From: Anthopleura xanthogrammica
Lineage: Eukaryota; Cnidaria; Anthozoa; Actiniaria; Actiniidae
DNA: 64,000 nucleotides
Reading direction: 5' to 3'
NCBI GenBank assembly: GCA_964019055.1
Contig: OZ025219.1
Location: forward strand, 6,578,888-6,642,887
The first letter of the stretch is position 1. The number at the start of each line of letters is the position of its first letter. This document shows, in pieces, positions 1 to 12,400 of the stretch. The notes below the pieces were generated by a model that was not told where the DNA came from, ran no database searches, and saw only the letters and a list, made by a program, of their open reading frames with translations. The position numbers and the translations under genes were made by a program.

Positions 1-621
1 ATTGTGAGCAAAGTCAACTCATCCACAGGGAAGACACACTTTGAAGGCGCGAAACCCCAAATTAAAGTTATCTACACTTCCGTTTGACGTCTCCTTCGTA
101 GATTTTGCAAATCTTAAATTTGTATATTGGATATGAAACTTGCATTTTGTACACATGACGTGTGTTTTCTGGGGTTTGTGTTTTAATCTGTTTTTCTTTC
201 CCCTGCCAAGCACAAGACCCACACCTTATGAAAACATTCAAATATGCAGCTAACTATAATACAATTAGTCAATTTCAAGGGCTTTTTTATTTTAGCCCAA
301 AATTTTAATTTAAATTAAAAATAATTACAAAGGCGATCACTCACTCCTAAGTTACAAAGATGTTTCTAGCATTGCTTATTATATAGTGACATCACGAAAT
401 ATTTTGGTTAAAAACGAGTGTTTTGGGTGATTCTTGAATAGTCAATTACAGCATTAATCTAAGTTTTGCAATCTTCACTAGAAGAATGGTGGTTTTGGTA
501 AGTGAAGTCTGGGAGGACCTTTTTCCAAGACTACTTCATCTCGATTAAAATTTCACGATGACTGAGCATCTAGAAAAATATTAGTGAACATGACTCATGA
601 TTTATCTCCGACTAGGTTTAC

Positions 622-1626
622 TCAGGATGAACACCTGAACAAATTCTTCAATTCTTTTTGAAAATCCTTTCTTAACAGCGCGTAAACTAAAACATTTACT
701 GCTGATTTAAAATTCAACAATGTGAAAATAATAAAATATGCCGGGCTATCTAGCATACGTGAAAGGTCTCCAGGATCTAAAAGACTGGAGATTGTAAGCC
801 ATTGAAAAAGGCTGCTGCAAGTGATAAAGATTAGCACGATGACTCCAACAGCTCTCATTGTGCCATCCTTCGTGTGATTCTTTTTGCGATTGCATTGAGC
901 TTCTTGTTGAAAATTTGCCGCAATTTGCATCTCTTGTCGCATTATGTTCATTTTGTGACGCCTGACAATAATCATGATAGCAACGTACGCATAGATCATA
1001 AAAAGGCATGGAATGAATGCAAAGATGACCATGTGTGACACACTGTGGACCATACGAGCTTCGTTAGTATAAAACTGAGGGATGAATTCTATCACTAAGA
1101 AGGGTATATTTAGAAGCACAGCAACCCACCAGGCTAACTGTACGAGATAAAAAACCCGTGACGAGTTCATGACGTTGTGATAAGCAAAAGGATGCACTAC
1201 AGCCAAGTATCGATCAAAGGTCAAAACACACAGATTCAACACGGATGAACTCAGAAATACGCTTTGAAAGTAGTATATGATGTTCCAAGCTATCACCGAA
1301 CAATCGGTAGCAAAACGGCAAATGAATCTCGAAGGTGCATACACACCACCAACACACAGGTCTGCCAGAGCAAGCGATAAAATGAACCAGTTTGGAGAGG
1401 CATGTTTGCGCAGTTTTTTTCTTGTTCCAATGAGCAAAATGACAATTGCGTTACCACATAATGACAAGCTAGCGATGATTCCCAGAACAACTGTGTCCCA
1501 AAGCGGTACTGCGTCTGACATTAGGAAGCTTTCCGAATCAAACGATGAATTCCAAGATTTTTCATTGGACAGATTGTTAGGCCCTCCGTCAGACGATCCA
1601 ACTTCCCCGAGTTTCTCGTCGTTCAT
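622..1626 (-). CDS. Rhodopsin-class G-protein-coupled receptor, single exon
   Basis: Intact 334-residue receptor in one exon, predicted to sit in the plasma membrane and signal through heterotrimeric G proteins; the ligand cannot be read from sequence. Seven hydrophobic segments are visible. TM1 carries the GN motif (about residues 58-59), TM2 the LALAD motif (Asp about 89), and the end of TM3 a clear DRY (138-140). TM7 ends in NVLVY (about 321-325), a variant of NPxxY. TM6 lacks the usual CWxP motif. The N terminus is about 44 residues and has an NSS glycosylation sequon near residue 26. The C tail is short and ends with basic residues and Cys. Single-exon amine-, adenosine- or opsin-like receptors are abundant in cnidarians. 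I chose the first Met because no better in-frame start lies upstream. An orphan receptor is the safest name. Confidence 0.9.
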   Translation of the reverse strand: MNDEKLGEVGSSDGGPNNLSNEKSWNSSFDSESFLMSDAVPLWDTVVLGIIASLSLCGNAIVILLIGTRKKLRKHASPNWFILSLALADLCVGGVYAPSRFICRFATDCSVIAWNIIYYFQSVFLSSSVLNLCVLTFDRYLAVVHPFAYHNVMNSSRVFYLVQLAWWVAVLLNIPFLVIEFIPQFYTNEARMVHSVSHMVIFAFIPCLFMIYAYVAIMIIVRRHKMNIMRQEMQIAANFQQEAQCNRKKNHTKDGTMRAVGVIVLIFITCSSLFQWLTISSLLDPGDLSRMLDSPAYFIIFTLLNFKSAVNVLVYALLRKDFQKELKNLFRCSS

Positions 1627-2918
1627 TGCTGACTTTGTTGTTCGACTTTTCCTCTCGCTTCCTGCTTTTCTAAACGTTTTTTTTTTACTTCAGACAACGT
1701 TCAAACTAACCTGCAAATGTCAATTCAAAATACCATTATCAGTGTTAAAGAGCAATCTCAGTTTTCTCAATTTCCAAAATTAACAACTTCCCTAAAGCTA
1801 AAGAATAATGCGTCCAATTTACCGGTTGCACTTTCTTAAATCCGATCTCTTCGGCGCTCTTGCCAAGGCGATCTTGTTCATAAAGAATGACCTCTACTTC
1901 TAGCTGTTCTTCTTTATTACTATCAGATCCGCATTTTCTTAAGCGAGCAAATTGAAGGGTGTCACCCGGCTCCAAAGACTTTAAATTAAATTATATAAAT
2001 AGCTGCCTATAGGGTCCAGTAAGGTGTGTTATTTCTTTTAGTTTCTGTAATTTTTCATCCTGCTTTGATGTGCAAATTCTTTCCTTTTTTAATCATCCAC
2101 AACAATAATTAATCGATCAGTCAGTGTTTTTCTTGTTTTTAGTTGTAAAACAAAAGGCCGGTCTTCTCACAGACTGCGTGCTTTCTGCTCTCGCTACACC
2201 TGCTCCATGACTAATGTTAATCACATATATTACAGGTAACTTTAGTATCTGTTTATTTCCCTTTAAATTTACTTTTCCTGAAGACAAATAAATTCTATTT
2301 GCACAATAAAAAAAATTGTGGCTCCAAATAGACATTTTTTTTTTCCAACACGCGTTTAAAAACTCTTATCCGAGACGCAATAAATATTGCCTCCTCGCCT
2401 GCTGAGCAACGGGCATTAACATTGATGAATAACAAACTATTACTCTCGTAATTCCGAGGGAAAATAGCAATCTCGATTACCGCAAAATTTTTAGTCTTCC
2501 TCCTTTTGTCACAAACCACGGAACTCTAGCTTATCAATGTATTGTGGTTCGTTTATCAATTGACAGTATGTAAAGGTGGTTAGGATTAGACGGATTTTGA
2601 TATACGCTGCGCATATGAATTACTAACAAAGCCTGTTTTTCTTAGCTTTTTTATTTTGATATGATCGTATTACTCTAGTAGGTTGTTCATCTCGGCTTTT
2701 TAATTTTTCTGACAAGATAATAAAGATATCATAAGAACTGAAAGCCAAGATTGATAACGCGTTGGTGAATAGATTACCACCAACTTCCAGTTCCCGCCGA
2801 TAGGGACACATAATCACTCCCGCTGTAGGATTCAATATGTAATACGATATATGATATAAGAACTGAAAACAAAGCTAAGATTGATAACATAGTAATTAAG
2901 GGATTCCTAATCAAGAAA

Positions 2919-3190
2919 ACGGGCGATGCGCTAGCGGTATAGTGCATTCGCCTCTTAACACTGGAGTCTCGGGTTCGATTCCTTGGTAGTTGGCATCACA
3001 TATGAGCAGAGTTTGTTGGTTATCTTTACTGATCGATTTGAGTGTTTTTCTTCAGGTTTTCCGGTTTTTCTCCTTCCACAAAACCTAAATAAGTTAAATT
3101 CCAATTTAATCTCTGAGTTAGCCGTACCCCGCTGACTAGATCGGCCCAGAGGTCGTTTCAGTGTTTCAATAAAATTTGAAGGCTTTGATG
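2919..3190 (+). mobile_element. tRNA-derived SINE copy
   Basis: The head resembles a tRNA: an A-box-like segment follows GCGCTAGCGGTATAGTG, and a B box GGTTCGATTCC lies at about 2972-2982. A non-tRNA body follows (the GTTTTTCTTCAGG and TTTTTCTCC region), ending in a CAATAAAATTT tail. The same body and tail recur at 22989-23225 and 44322-44535, and inverted at 5155-5366. Confidence 0.75.
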
Positions 3191-5154
3191 AATAGTACTT
3201 TATACCAAATCGAGCTCAAGAATTCCCGCCGTTAGGGACGCTGGATCACCCACGCAATCTGATTCAGTATACGCCTCCATCTTCCAAGAGAAACTTCTAA
3301 TTATTATTCAGTTTGGACTTGACAATTTCCCTCAAAATATCCCATGAGTCACATGTTTAGAAGCTTCAGAAAAGTACTCAGTTTATAATTTAAAAAATCC
3401 TGTATATTCACGTAGTTACTTACTATTATGGCTAAAAACATCAGCTTTTATTCATCATGCCTGTAATTTTTTATATTTAAATATCAAAATATACTTATAA
3501 ATCTATTAAAGTGTGGAAAAAAAATCACCTAGAGGAGCCCTTGATGAACACGTTCTTAACCTTAACAAATAGCCACTAAATGCTGGTAAAAGAAATAAGA
3601 TTGTAGCGATGCACGCAACATTAATGTGGATTTTGGCGCTAACAAGACTCGACTAAGTTAATTAAAAACCAAACGCAAATAAGGTAGAGAATAAGGTTAA
3701 AAAGTGTAGACAAAAAAAACGTTTCTAAATCTTTTAACTTCGACAAATTAAAGGAATAAAATCCGCAGTGACACGACAAAATTGGGTCCTTAGCTATATA
3801 CTATCTGTTTTAAAAATGTTTTGACATATTTATAAGCTGATAAAATGAGGAGATATCAGATATTACCTTTGAAAGAGATTTTATCGAGGTTTCGCGGTCG
3901 TCTCAAAGAGTACGCATTGCGTGAAGAAAGAAACCATATTTATTGAGCAAGAGGCAGGTTGGTGAATTCACTTGTGTAAATACATATACAAAGCATTGTT
4001 TACTCTGTATACCTAATCTGAGAATAAAATGAAAAGTTCTCGGATATTCCTTTCATTTTGAATAACAAGTACTAGAAAGAGAATGAAGTAATGAAGAATA
4101 AAGATTGGTTCTTATTCGGCGTGATTTCTAAAATTCTTTTTCGCCAGCCGGTGAAAAGCGTTTTTTCTAAAAAGACTCGACTTCAACATGATGTTTAGGA
4201 ACTGAAACAGGTAGGTATAAAGCATTGAACTAACCTCATTCCTTTGAATTATAGGTTTTAATGGTTTGATTTCAGTCTAGGTTGTACATCCCCTTGATTC
4301 ATTGGTTTTTCTCCGGGTTCTCTAGTATTCCTCTCTCCAAGAAAGCCTAACACGCGAACTTCCAATACAAATTATCTGTGATTTAGCTTTTCCCTGAGTG
4401 ACTTAAATAATCGCATATGGCGTTTCAGGGTATAGATATACTAATCAAAAAAATAGCCAAAGGGTATCGGAAGCTTCTAATATCTTTCCCCATTCAAAAA
4501 GAGATTGAATCATTTTCAATTTCGAGCTAGTTTTTTATTGGATCAGAGCAGACGCCATTTTTGGTTTGAGGGGTAAAGATACTTAATGGTGCCCAAGATT
4601 TCCGCTCAGGCGGCGAAAAATATATACTCAAATATTCCTCGAACTGCGAAAATGTAAGATAATCGGGGTAATTTTATATTCCTTTATCAGTCATTTGCTT
4701 ACTATGTAATCAACAATTTAAGAGACGATTAGTACAACTATCGTTGGATATGATAAACAACGCATCGCACTAAACAACCGAAAAAGTACGACTTTCTCAG
4801 GAAATGGCGCTAACGACGTTATAACACGGCCAAGTACAGCTGAAACTTGCCTGGCGTTTTACAAGTTTCAGATGTGCTCGTGTAGTTCATCGCTGTCTAA
4901 GCTGTTCTAAATTTTCGTAAACGTTCTCGTCACTGAGATAAAAGGGCTAGATTCCGTTGCGATGTACACGGTGATACTTTTAGATACTCGCCTTGCGACG
5001 AAATTTGGAGGAGCAGAAAGAAGTTTTACTTTTTCGGAAAACTTTATCACCGAGAAAGCGAGATTTTACAAGGCTATAGCAAGCGAGTTACATCAAATGT
5101 TGAAGGAAACTTTCAGCTAAAATTTGTTTCAGTTACAAAGCTATTTTATCGATA

Positions 5155-5366
5155 TCCTGAAACAACCTCTTGGTTGATCTAAGTCGGGGCACGGCTAACT
5201 AACACCCTAAAACTCGAACCCTGAAACAACCTCTGGGTTGATCTAAGTCAGGTCACGACTGACTCAGTCACAGATCGAACCCTGAAACAATCTCTGAGCT
5301 GATCAAAGGATCCAAGAATCAAACCTAGAGGCGAGTGTACTAATAAAGCTACGCCACCGCTCTCCA
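5155..5366 (-). mobile_element. tRNA-derived SINE fragment with a tandemly repeated tail
   Basis: Reverse-oriented relative of the SINE at 2919-3190. The tRNA-like head lies at about 5310-5366 (AGCTACGCCACCGC read on the plus strand). The tail module containing CCCTGAAACAACCTC occurs about three times in a row with a period near 62 bp, so the 3' part has expanded in tandem. Confidence 0.6.
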
Positions 5367-6009
5367 TTCCCTCAAAAATCTAATCGTGTACCCTGCGGCA
5401 CCTTCAAACGGGTTTTCCCGCAATAAAATGAGCAAAAGCGGTTGTTACAAGATATTCTGTTCGATGGAAATAAGATTAGTATTTTATTTCGCGTGTTTTG
5501 AAGCTTCACAAGTTGTTAGGATATCAGGATGAATTATCATAAAATGTAATCAGCTGGATTGTTTGATTAAATATCATTTAACACTTCCATATGAGGAGAC
5601 TGCATTAAGATGACATTATATTGAGCTTGGCACTAATGACAGCAGGAAAAAATAAATAAATAAATAATTAGATAAATAAAAAACCGCAATTCCATAAAAA
5701 AAATTAATTAGTTTCCTTAATTGTATAAGTGCAGCTAAATATTTTTGCTGTTTTGCCAGGTTTTTTTTTAGAAACTCCTCGAGTTTGTATACTCCCGAAT
5801 CTAATTTAATACAATGATTTTAGTGGCAATGAATTTTAACACCGAGTTGGCTTTGGAATATGGTTGGTGGCCGAGGACATATACGTTTTTCACCTGTCGA
5901 AAAATGTTTTTTACCGAGCTTTTAGTTCCCTTTTTTGGAGACATAAGTAGCTTTGATTGCAATTTCTAGGAAGGTAAGAATAATCTAAAGAAAAAGAAAA
6001 TAAATATGA

Positions 6010-6082
6010 AGGAAGGGAGGGAGGGAGGGAGGAAGGAAGGAAGGAAGGAAGGAAGGAAGGAAGGAAGGAAGGAAGGAAGGAA
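6010..6082. repeat. GGAA microsatellite
   Basis: Purine-rich run of GGGA units passing into uninterrupted GGAA units. The serine/proline/leucine-rich reading frames across it are an artefact of the repeat. Confidence 0.95.
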
Positions 6083-6491
6083 CAACAGGACCTGTAATAA
6101 ATCATTTTCATGAGGATGGTAGATTTCGTAATAGCAAAGTGGCTCGATCCGCGTCGAGCCAACAACAGCTGTGTAATCACTTGTCACACATGGCACTTTA
6201 ACAGTCACTCTAGTGACGCAACTATAAAGGCATGGAATGTGTTTATGTCACAGCACACACATTCTCTATGACACTGAGTCACGCAATCCAAGCCAAGGCA
6301 TGGTAAAAAATATTGTAAGGTATACGATCGTTTCGAGATTTCATTATTTCATATCCAGAAGGCTTATTGGGAAGATTTCCTTAAAAATCGGGGGAAAAAT
6401 AAATAAATGAATAGAAAAAAGAAAAAAAAAATCTTCAGAATTCAACACAGAGACAATTTCAACGCTGAAAAATATGGTTTCTAAATACATA

Positions 6492-9400
6492 TCAGTTTTC
6501 ACTGAAAGGCTGAATTGCCTCGGTAGCAGCCAAAACACACTCCAAAGCAATTGATATCTGTTTCTCCACCTCTATCCAATTTCCATTACTTTTGGCATCG
6601 TAGATTGCATCATTGATTCCAGGGAAGCTGGATGATCCGTAGAGATTGTGTAATTCTGGAGCAAACAGGACGTGTCTAACCAGTTTCCTGCCTGGAAGAC
6701 CATCAGAATAGATAAAGGCTTTTTCAACCTGTAAGAAAGTAGACGCACGTTAGTTCAATAGCTCACTTTCGATATTCTGTTCGAGTGACCACGCACAAAG
6801 CAATTCATGACGAGGCTCCAAATCGTAGAATTTGTAACCATTCAGCGAGTTTCTTAGCGTAATAATGCTACGGTAAAATAAATTTCGTGATTCCGGTCTC
6901 AAAGCTTTAGGCTTTTATCAGCGACCACGTTAATTGAATAGTCTCCTTTACAGTTCCTTGCGCCATCTTCAAAGGTAGCCGTGCCTTAATTTGCATCGAA
7001 ACGAGACGATAACGGTGAGCTTGCAATGATAGAGACCTTTCTTAACACCTTGGACAATTGTTCACATGTCTCTATCATTGCAAGCTCACCGTTCGTCTCG
7101 CTTCGACGCAAATGCCGGCTACCTTTGAAGATGGTGCAGAGAACTGTGAAGGGCTACACAGCAGTAAGAGACTTCGTAGCTATAGACCAGCTGAGCTGAT
7201 CGCGTTTCTCGAAAGGAATTATGGGTCAAACGTTTGGTTAGCATTTTAAGAGCAGTGACATGGGTCATGCTAATCAAAATACAATGTCGAATCCTAAATT
7301 TTGATTGGTTGTCCTTGAGTTCGTCGTGAAAGTCAACTTAGCTGGGTAGCATTGCCACCCATGAATTCCTCTTAAACTATGTATTCCTACCTGTACCATC
7401 TGATCATTCAATCTTCGTAGTAAATCGTTAGCCTGTTTGTCTTCCTTTTCCTTAATTTCAGAAGCCATTGCAGTAAACTTTTTTGCAGTCAAAACGAACT
7501 GGTCCACAGCCTGTCCTAGATACTTCAGAGATATGTTTTGTTTGCTAAACACATCATTCTTCAAAAGGCTACCAAAGGAATCATTCAGTTTTTTGGAATA
7601 GGAATCAACCGATAGTGGTAATAGTGGAGAGTCTGCGAGGGTCAGGAGTACAGATCCTGCATACTGGGCCACGGCTTTGTGAACAAGGAACTTGGGATCT
7701 ATAAATTTAGTCATCCAGTAAAAAGTATCATGTTGAGAGTGGTAGACAGGGTAGGGCACGGTTTTGTTTTTGTGGCCCATTTTATACGAAAGATCTGCTA
7801 CAGGTACACCAACAACGTGATAGAATGGAGCATAGTCGCTTCCAGAACCAACAACCGGGAAATTCGGCTTTTTTGGGTCCTGTGTTGAAGGGTTTCTCTC
7901 AACCATGATATCGTACAAGGTTTCTTTGTCATCATGGGCATTAGGATCAACCACGAGCTTCTGCTGTGATGTCATTGCTTCTTTCATCAAGGGACTTCCT
8001 TGAGCCGACAAGACAAAGTTCCCTTCGACTCCAGTGTCCAAGTTAAGGTAGGCAACAGCTCTTTCTGCTAGATCCTTAGAGTGTTGCTCAACCCATTCCG
8101 TCGATCCAATAAGGCTGAATTCCTCTCCTCCCCAACTGCAGAACTTCATTGTTCTTCTTGGAAGCCAATCCTTCTTCAGAAGTTCTCCTATACCACGGGC
8201 GATCTCAGTCGTAGCGGCTGTTCCACTAGCAGCATCAACAGCGCCGAACACCCACGAATCTCTATGACTACCCACGAGAACATATCGATCCGGCTCCTCC
8301 TTACCATATATGGTACCAATAACATTGAAGACTGACTTCACTACGAGTTGATTGTTGATCTCAAGCCTAACGCGCATGCCTTGTGTCAGACCAGGTCCAA
8401 CTTTATATGTGATGTTAAGTGAGCCTTTCCAGTCTTCTGGCACATTTGCTCCTGAAAAAAAGGAACAATTTATTTGAGGTTCATTTGATTGTGCAGCAGA
8501 AATTTAATTTAATTTAAAAGGTCGTGCGAGCCAAAAGGGATAGGAAATAGCCGATAGGTTATTCCAAGAGCGAAAGGAATTCACCACTTTCCATACATTG
8601 GTTTAATGGTCAAATGGTTAAGGTTATGTAGGAAAGTGGGTTTTGTAAAGTAATTTGTTCGTATATGAAAATGAATTATGAATGAGTTATTCAATGAATT
8701 CGAAATCGCGAAATTCAAGAATATGATTTTTCGCCAAATCGCCAAATTGAAGTGTCGCGAAATATGCGACCCTGCAAAATCGCGAAATTAACGTGTCGCG
8801 AAAATGCAAGAAGGTTGATCGTATGACACAACTTTTCGTGTTTTGTCTTCTATAGCGATACTTCTAAAAAGCCATTCAAACGTAAACATAACTGAAGCCA
8901 TATTACTGAATACAAATTCTTAGTGAATTTTCATTTGCGCAAAAAAGTGCAAACGTACCTTGCATATGCTTTAGAAAATTAACAGCATCACCATAAGACA
9001 TCGGGTGGGCGGGTATCGTAGGTAGTCCACTTTCATTCCAGGGTCTCTTGTACACCCCGGGAATAGCAGGATGTCCTGGGGTTAACGGATCTCCGACCCC
9101 ATAGGCCGTATAGATAGAGCCTCGCTGAGCTCCCGTGGGAGGAAGCCATGGTGTGTTAGGGAAGGTATCGTTATGGCCAATACCAAGTGGGGCATAATCA
9201 GCAGGGTCTGAGTAGATAATTGCACCTACAGCTCCGTATAATGCTGCATTATGGACCTAGGAGATTTCGAAAATAAAATAATTAAAAGTAGCAGCAGCAG
9301 CAGGAGCAGGATTGACTACGATTAACACTACTATTCCTCCTCTTTCTCTTCTTAGTGGAAGTGGTAGTCGTAGAGGTGGTGGTGGTGGTAGTGGTAGTGG

Positions 9401-12400
9401 CGGTGGATGGTTGTGGTTGGTTTAGTGGTGGTGGTTATGGTGGTGGTAGTGGTAGGATTAGTGGTAGTGGTAGTGGTTTGAGGTGTGGCGGTGGTGTGGT
9501 AGTGGTAGTGGTAGTGGTAGTGGTAGTGGTAGTGGTAGTGGTAGTGGTAGTGGTAGTGGTAGTGGTAGTGGTAGTGGTAGTGGTAGTGGTAGTGGTAGTG
9601 GTAGTGGTAGTGGTAGTGGTAGTGGTAGTCAGGTAGTGGTTGTGGTTGTAGTGGTAGTGGTAGTGGTAGTGGTAGTGGTAGTGGTAGTGGTAGTGGTAGT
9701 GGTAGTGGTAGTGGTAGTGGTAGTGGTAGTGGTAGTGGTAGTGGTAGTGGTAGTGGTAGTGGTAGTGGTAGTGGTAGTGGTAGTGGTAGTGGTAGTGGTA
9801 GTACTAGTGGTAGTCAGGTAGTGGTTGTGGTTGTAGTGGTAGTGGTAGTGTGGTGGTAGTGGTAGTGGTAGTGGTTGTAGTGGTAGTGGTAGTGGTCGTG
9901 GTAGTGGTAGTGGTAGTGGTAGTGGTAGTGGTAGTGGTAGTGGTAGTGGTAGTGGTTGTGGTTGTGGTTGTAGTGGTAGTGGTAGTGGTAGTGGTAGTGG
10001 TAGTGGTAGTGGTAGTGGTAGTGGTAGTGGTAGTGGTAGTGGTAGTGGTAGTGGTAGTACTAGTGGTAGTCAGGTAGTGGTTGTGGTTGTAGTGGTAGTG
10101 GTAGTGTGGTGGTAGTGGTAGTGGTAGTGGTAGTGGTAGTGGTTGTAGTGGTAGTGGTAGTGGTAGTGGTAGTGGTAGTGTGGTGGTAGTGGTAGTGGTA
10201 GTGGTAGTGGTAGTGGTAGTGGTAGTGGTAGTGGTAGTGGTAGTGGTAGTGGTAGTACTAGTGGTAGTCAGGTAGTGGTTGTGGTTGTAGTGGTAGTGGT
10301 AGTGGTAGTGGTAGTGGTAGTGGTAGTGGTAGTGGTAGTGGTAGTGGTAGTGGTAGTGGTAGTGGTAGTGGTAGTGGTAGTGGTAGTCAGGTAGTGGTTG
10401 TGGTTGTAGTGGTAGTGGTAGTGTGGTGGTAGTGGTAGTGGTAGTGGTAGTGGTTGTAGTGGTAGTGGTAGTGGTAGTGGTAGTGGTAGTGGTAGTGGTA
10501 GTGGTAGTGTGGTGGTAGTGGTAGTGGTAGTGGTAGTGGTAGTGGTAGTGGTAGTGGTAGTGGTAGTGGTAGTGGTAGTGGTAGTGGTAGTGGTAGTGGT
10601 AGTGGTAGTGGTAGTGGTAGTGGTAGTGGTAGTGGTAGTGGTAGTGGTAGTGGTAGTGGTAGTGGTAGTGGTAGTGGTAGTGGTAGTGGTAGTGGTAGTG
10701 GTAGTGGTAGTGGTAGTGGTAGTGGTAGTGGTAGTGGTAGTGGTAGTGGTAGTGGTAGTGGTAGTGGTAGTGGTAGTGGTAGTGGTAGTGGTAGTGGTAG
10801 TGGTAGTGGTTGGGTTAGTGGTGGCGGTCGTGGTGGTAGTAGTAGTACTGATGGTAGCAGTAGTGGAATTGGTGGTATTAGTAGTAATAGAAGTAAGAAA
10901 AGGATCCAAGTCCTGTGGAGGAGGAGGAGGAGGAGGAGGAGGAGGAGGAGAACAACAAAAATGCCACTTAGACGGTTATCTGCATACAGCTTTTGCTGAT
11001 ATTTAATACTTACCTTGTCTCCGCGAAATATTTTTCCATATCTCATGATAGCAATCTTTCCATTAACATTAACATTCAATTGGTTCTTCAGCTTCTCAAA
11101 GTCTTCAGTTTGGCCATAATTAACATAGACAAGATCTCCCTCCACAGTACCACTAGGTGCGAAGCCGAGAAATGGTGGAAGGACCAAGGTGTCGTTCTCA
11201 CTCTGCTCAGAAATCTGACAAAAAAATAGATACAAAAATAAACCATTAATAATAATAGTGACTAGTAGAACTTCACGAAAGCACTGGCCGGGGATGTGTT
11301 TCATATTTATTTGACAACCAATGCAAAATGTTTTGATAGCAGCGGTGCCTGGAATGCATTTATCTGGAGCAAGCAAAATGCAAGAAAAAGCCGGGACGGA
11401 AATCAAAAAAATAAACATCGAAATGAAACACCATAACCGTTGCCACTTGTTACTAAGTTATCACTGGTAAGGTATCCATATTTAAAGACCGTAATCATGC
11501 AGTTCTTTAGTTACGCTGGGCTAGTTTTCCAAGAAACCGAATGTGCGCAATAGACCTCATCGGCTTGGGTGTAATGTTGTCCCATTTCAGACCACGTGTC
11601 ATTCCCTAGAGTATCATTTTATTGTTTAACGGATGCGCATGAGAAGATACATGAATATGGATACAACTCAAACAAAGAATCTTATTCTCAAGAGAATGAC
11701 ACGTGGTCTGAAATGGGACAACATTACACCCAAGCCGATGAGGTCTATTGTACCGCAAGCCTCCACTCAGTCAGGTCCGTTCTGAAGAATATTTAACTGG
11801 CAATTACAGCAGCATATACTACCACTACCAGAATCCCTTGCATACATTCTTTTGCTGTTAGTCAGCATTCAATACTTGATTTTCTCAGAACGAAATAAAA
11901 CGAAATAGCGAAACATTCTGGTGGTGGTCAGTAACTCATGACACCACGATGAAACCGGCCAAGTAGGACCCAAAGGTTCAAGAGAAGTCCAAACAAAGTA
12001 TGTGAGATCGAGTTACGGGCCTCTTGCTTAGACAAGCTGTAACAGAAGAACCTAGCCACACTAGCTCCTGTGAGAGATAACTTCTTTGATCACAGAAAAA
12101 AAAAAAACAGAAATGAACTTGTTTCACCTTTTCTTTGATTGATGTTTGGAAGACCACGCTTCCATTGCTGTGCTTAAGTGTCACAAGATTGGGCTTGTCT
12201 TTTTGGGGAAATGAAAGCAGCACTTTGTATTCAGGCATTTCTACTTTATCGAACCCATAGCTGCGCCATCTTTTGGCCAGTTCATCGGCAAGTTCCTTTT
12301 GCCGTGCACTTCCTGCAATATGTGGCCTCTTTGTCAAATACCTAAAACAGAACAGGACCAAAAGAAAACTTCAGCCAAAATATTAGATGACATTGGACAT

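Larger units (their letters stand above)
1627..6491. other. Intergenic gap between the GPCR and peptidase gene A
   Basis: No convincing coding exon. The stretch is AT-rich and holds two tRNA-derived SINE copies (listed separately), a GGAA-type microsatellite near 6.01-6.08 kb and scattered homopolymer runs. Short open frames here lack domains and splice-site support. Confidence 0.6.

Noticed and set aside
9355..11006. Poly-Val, poly-Thr and Leu-Pro frames over the GTGGTA array
   Set aside because: Products of a hexamer repeat; the true exon (11014-11214) only borders it.
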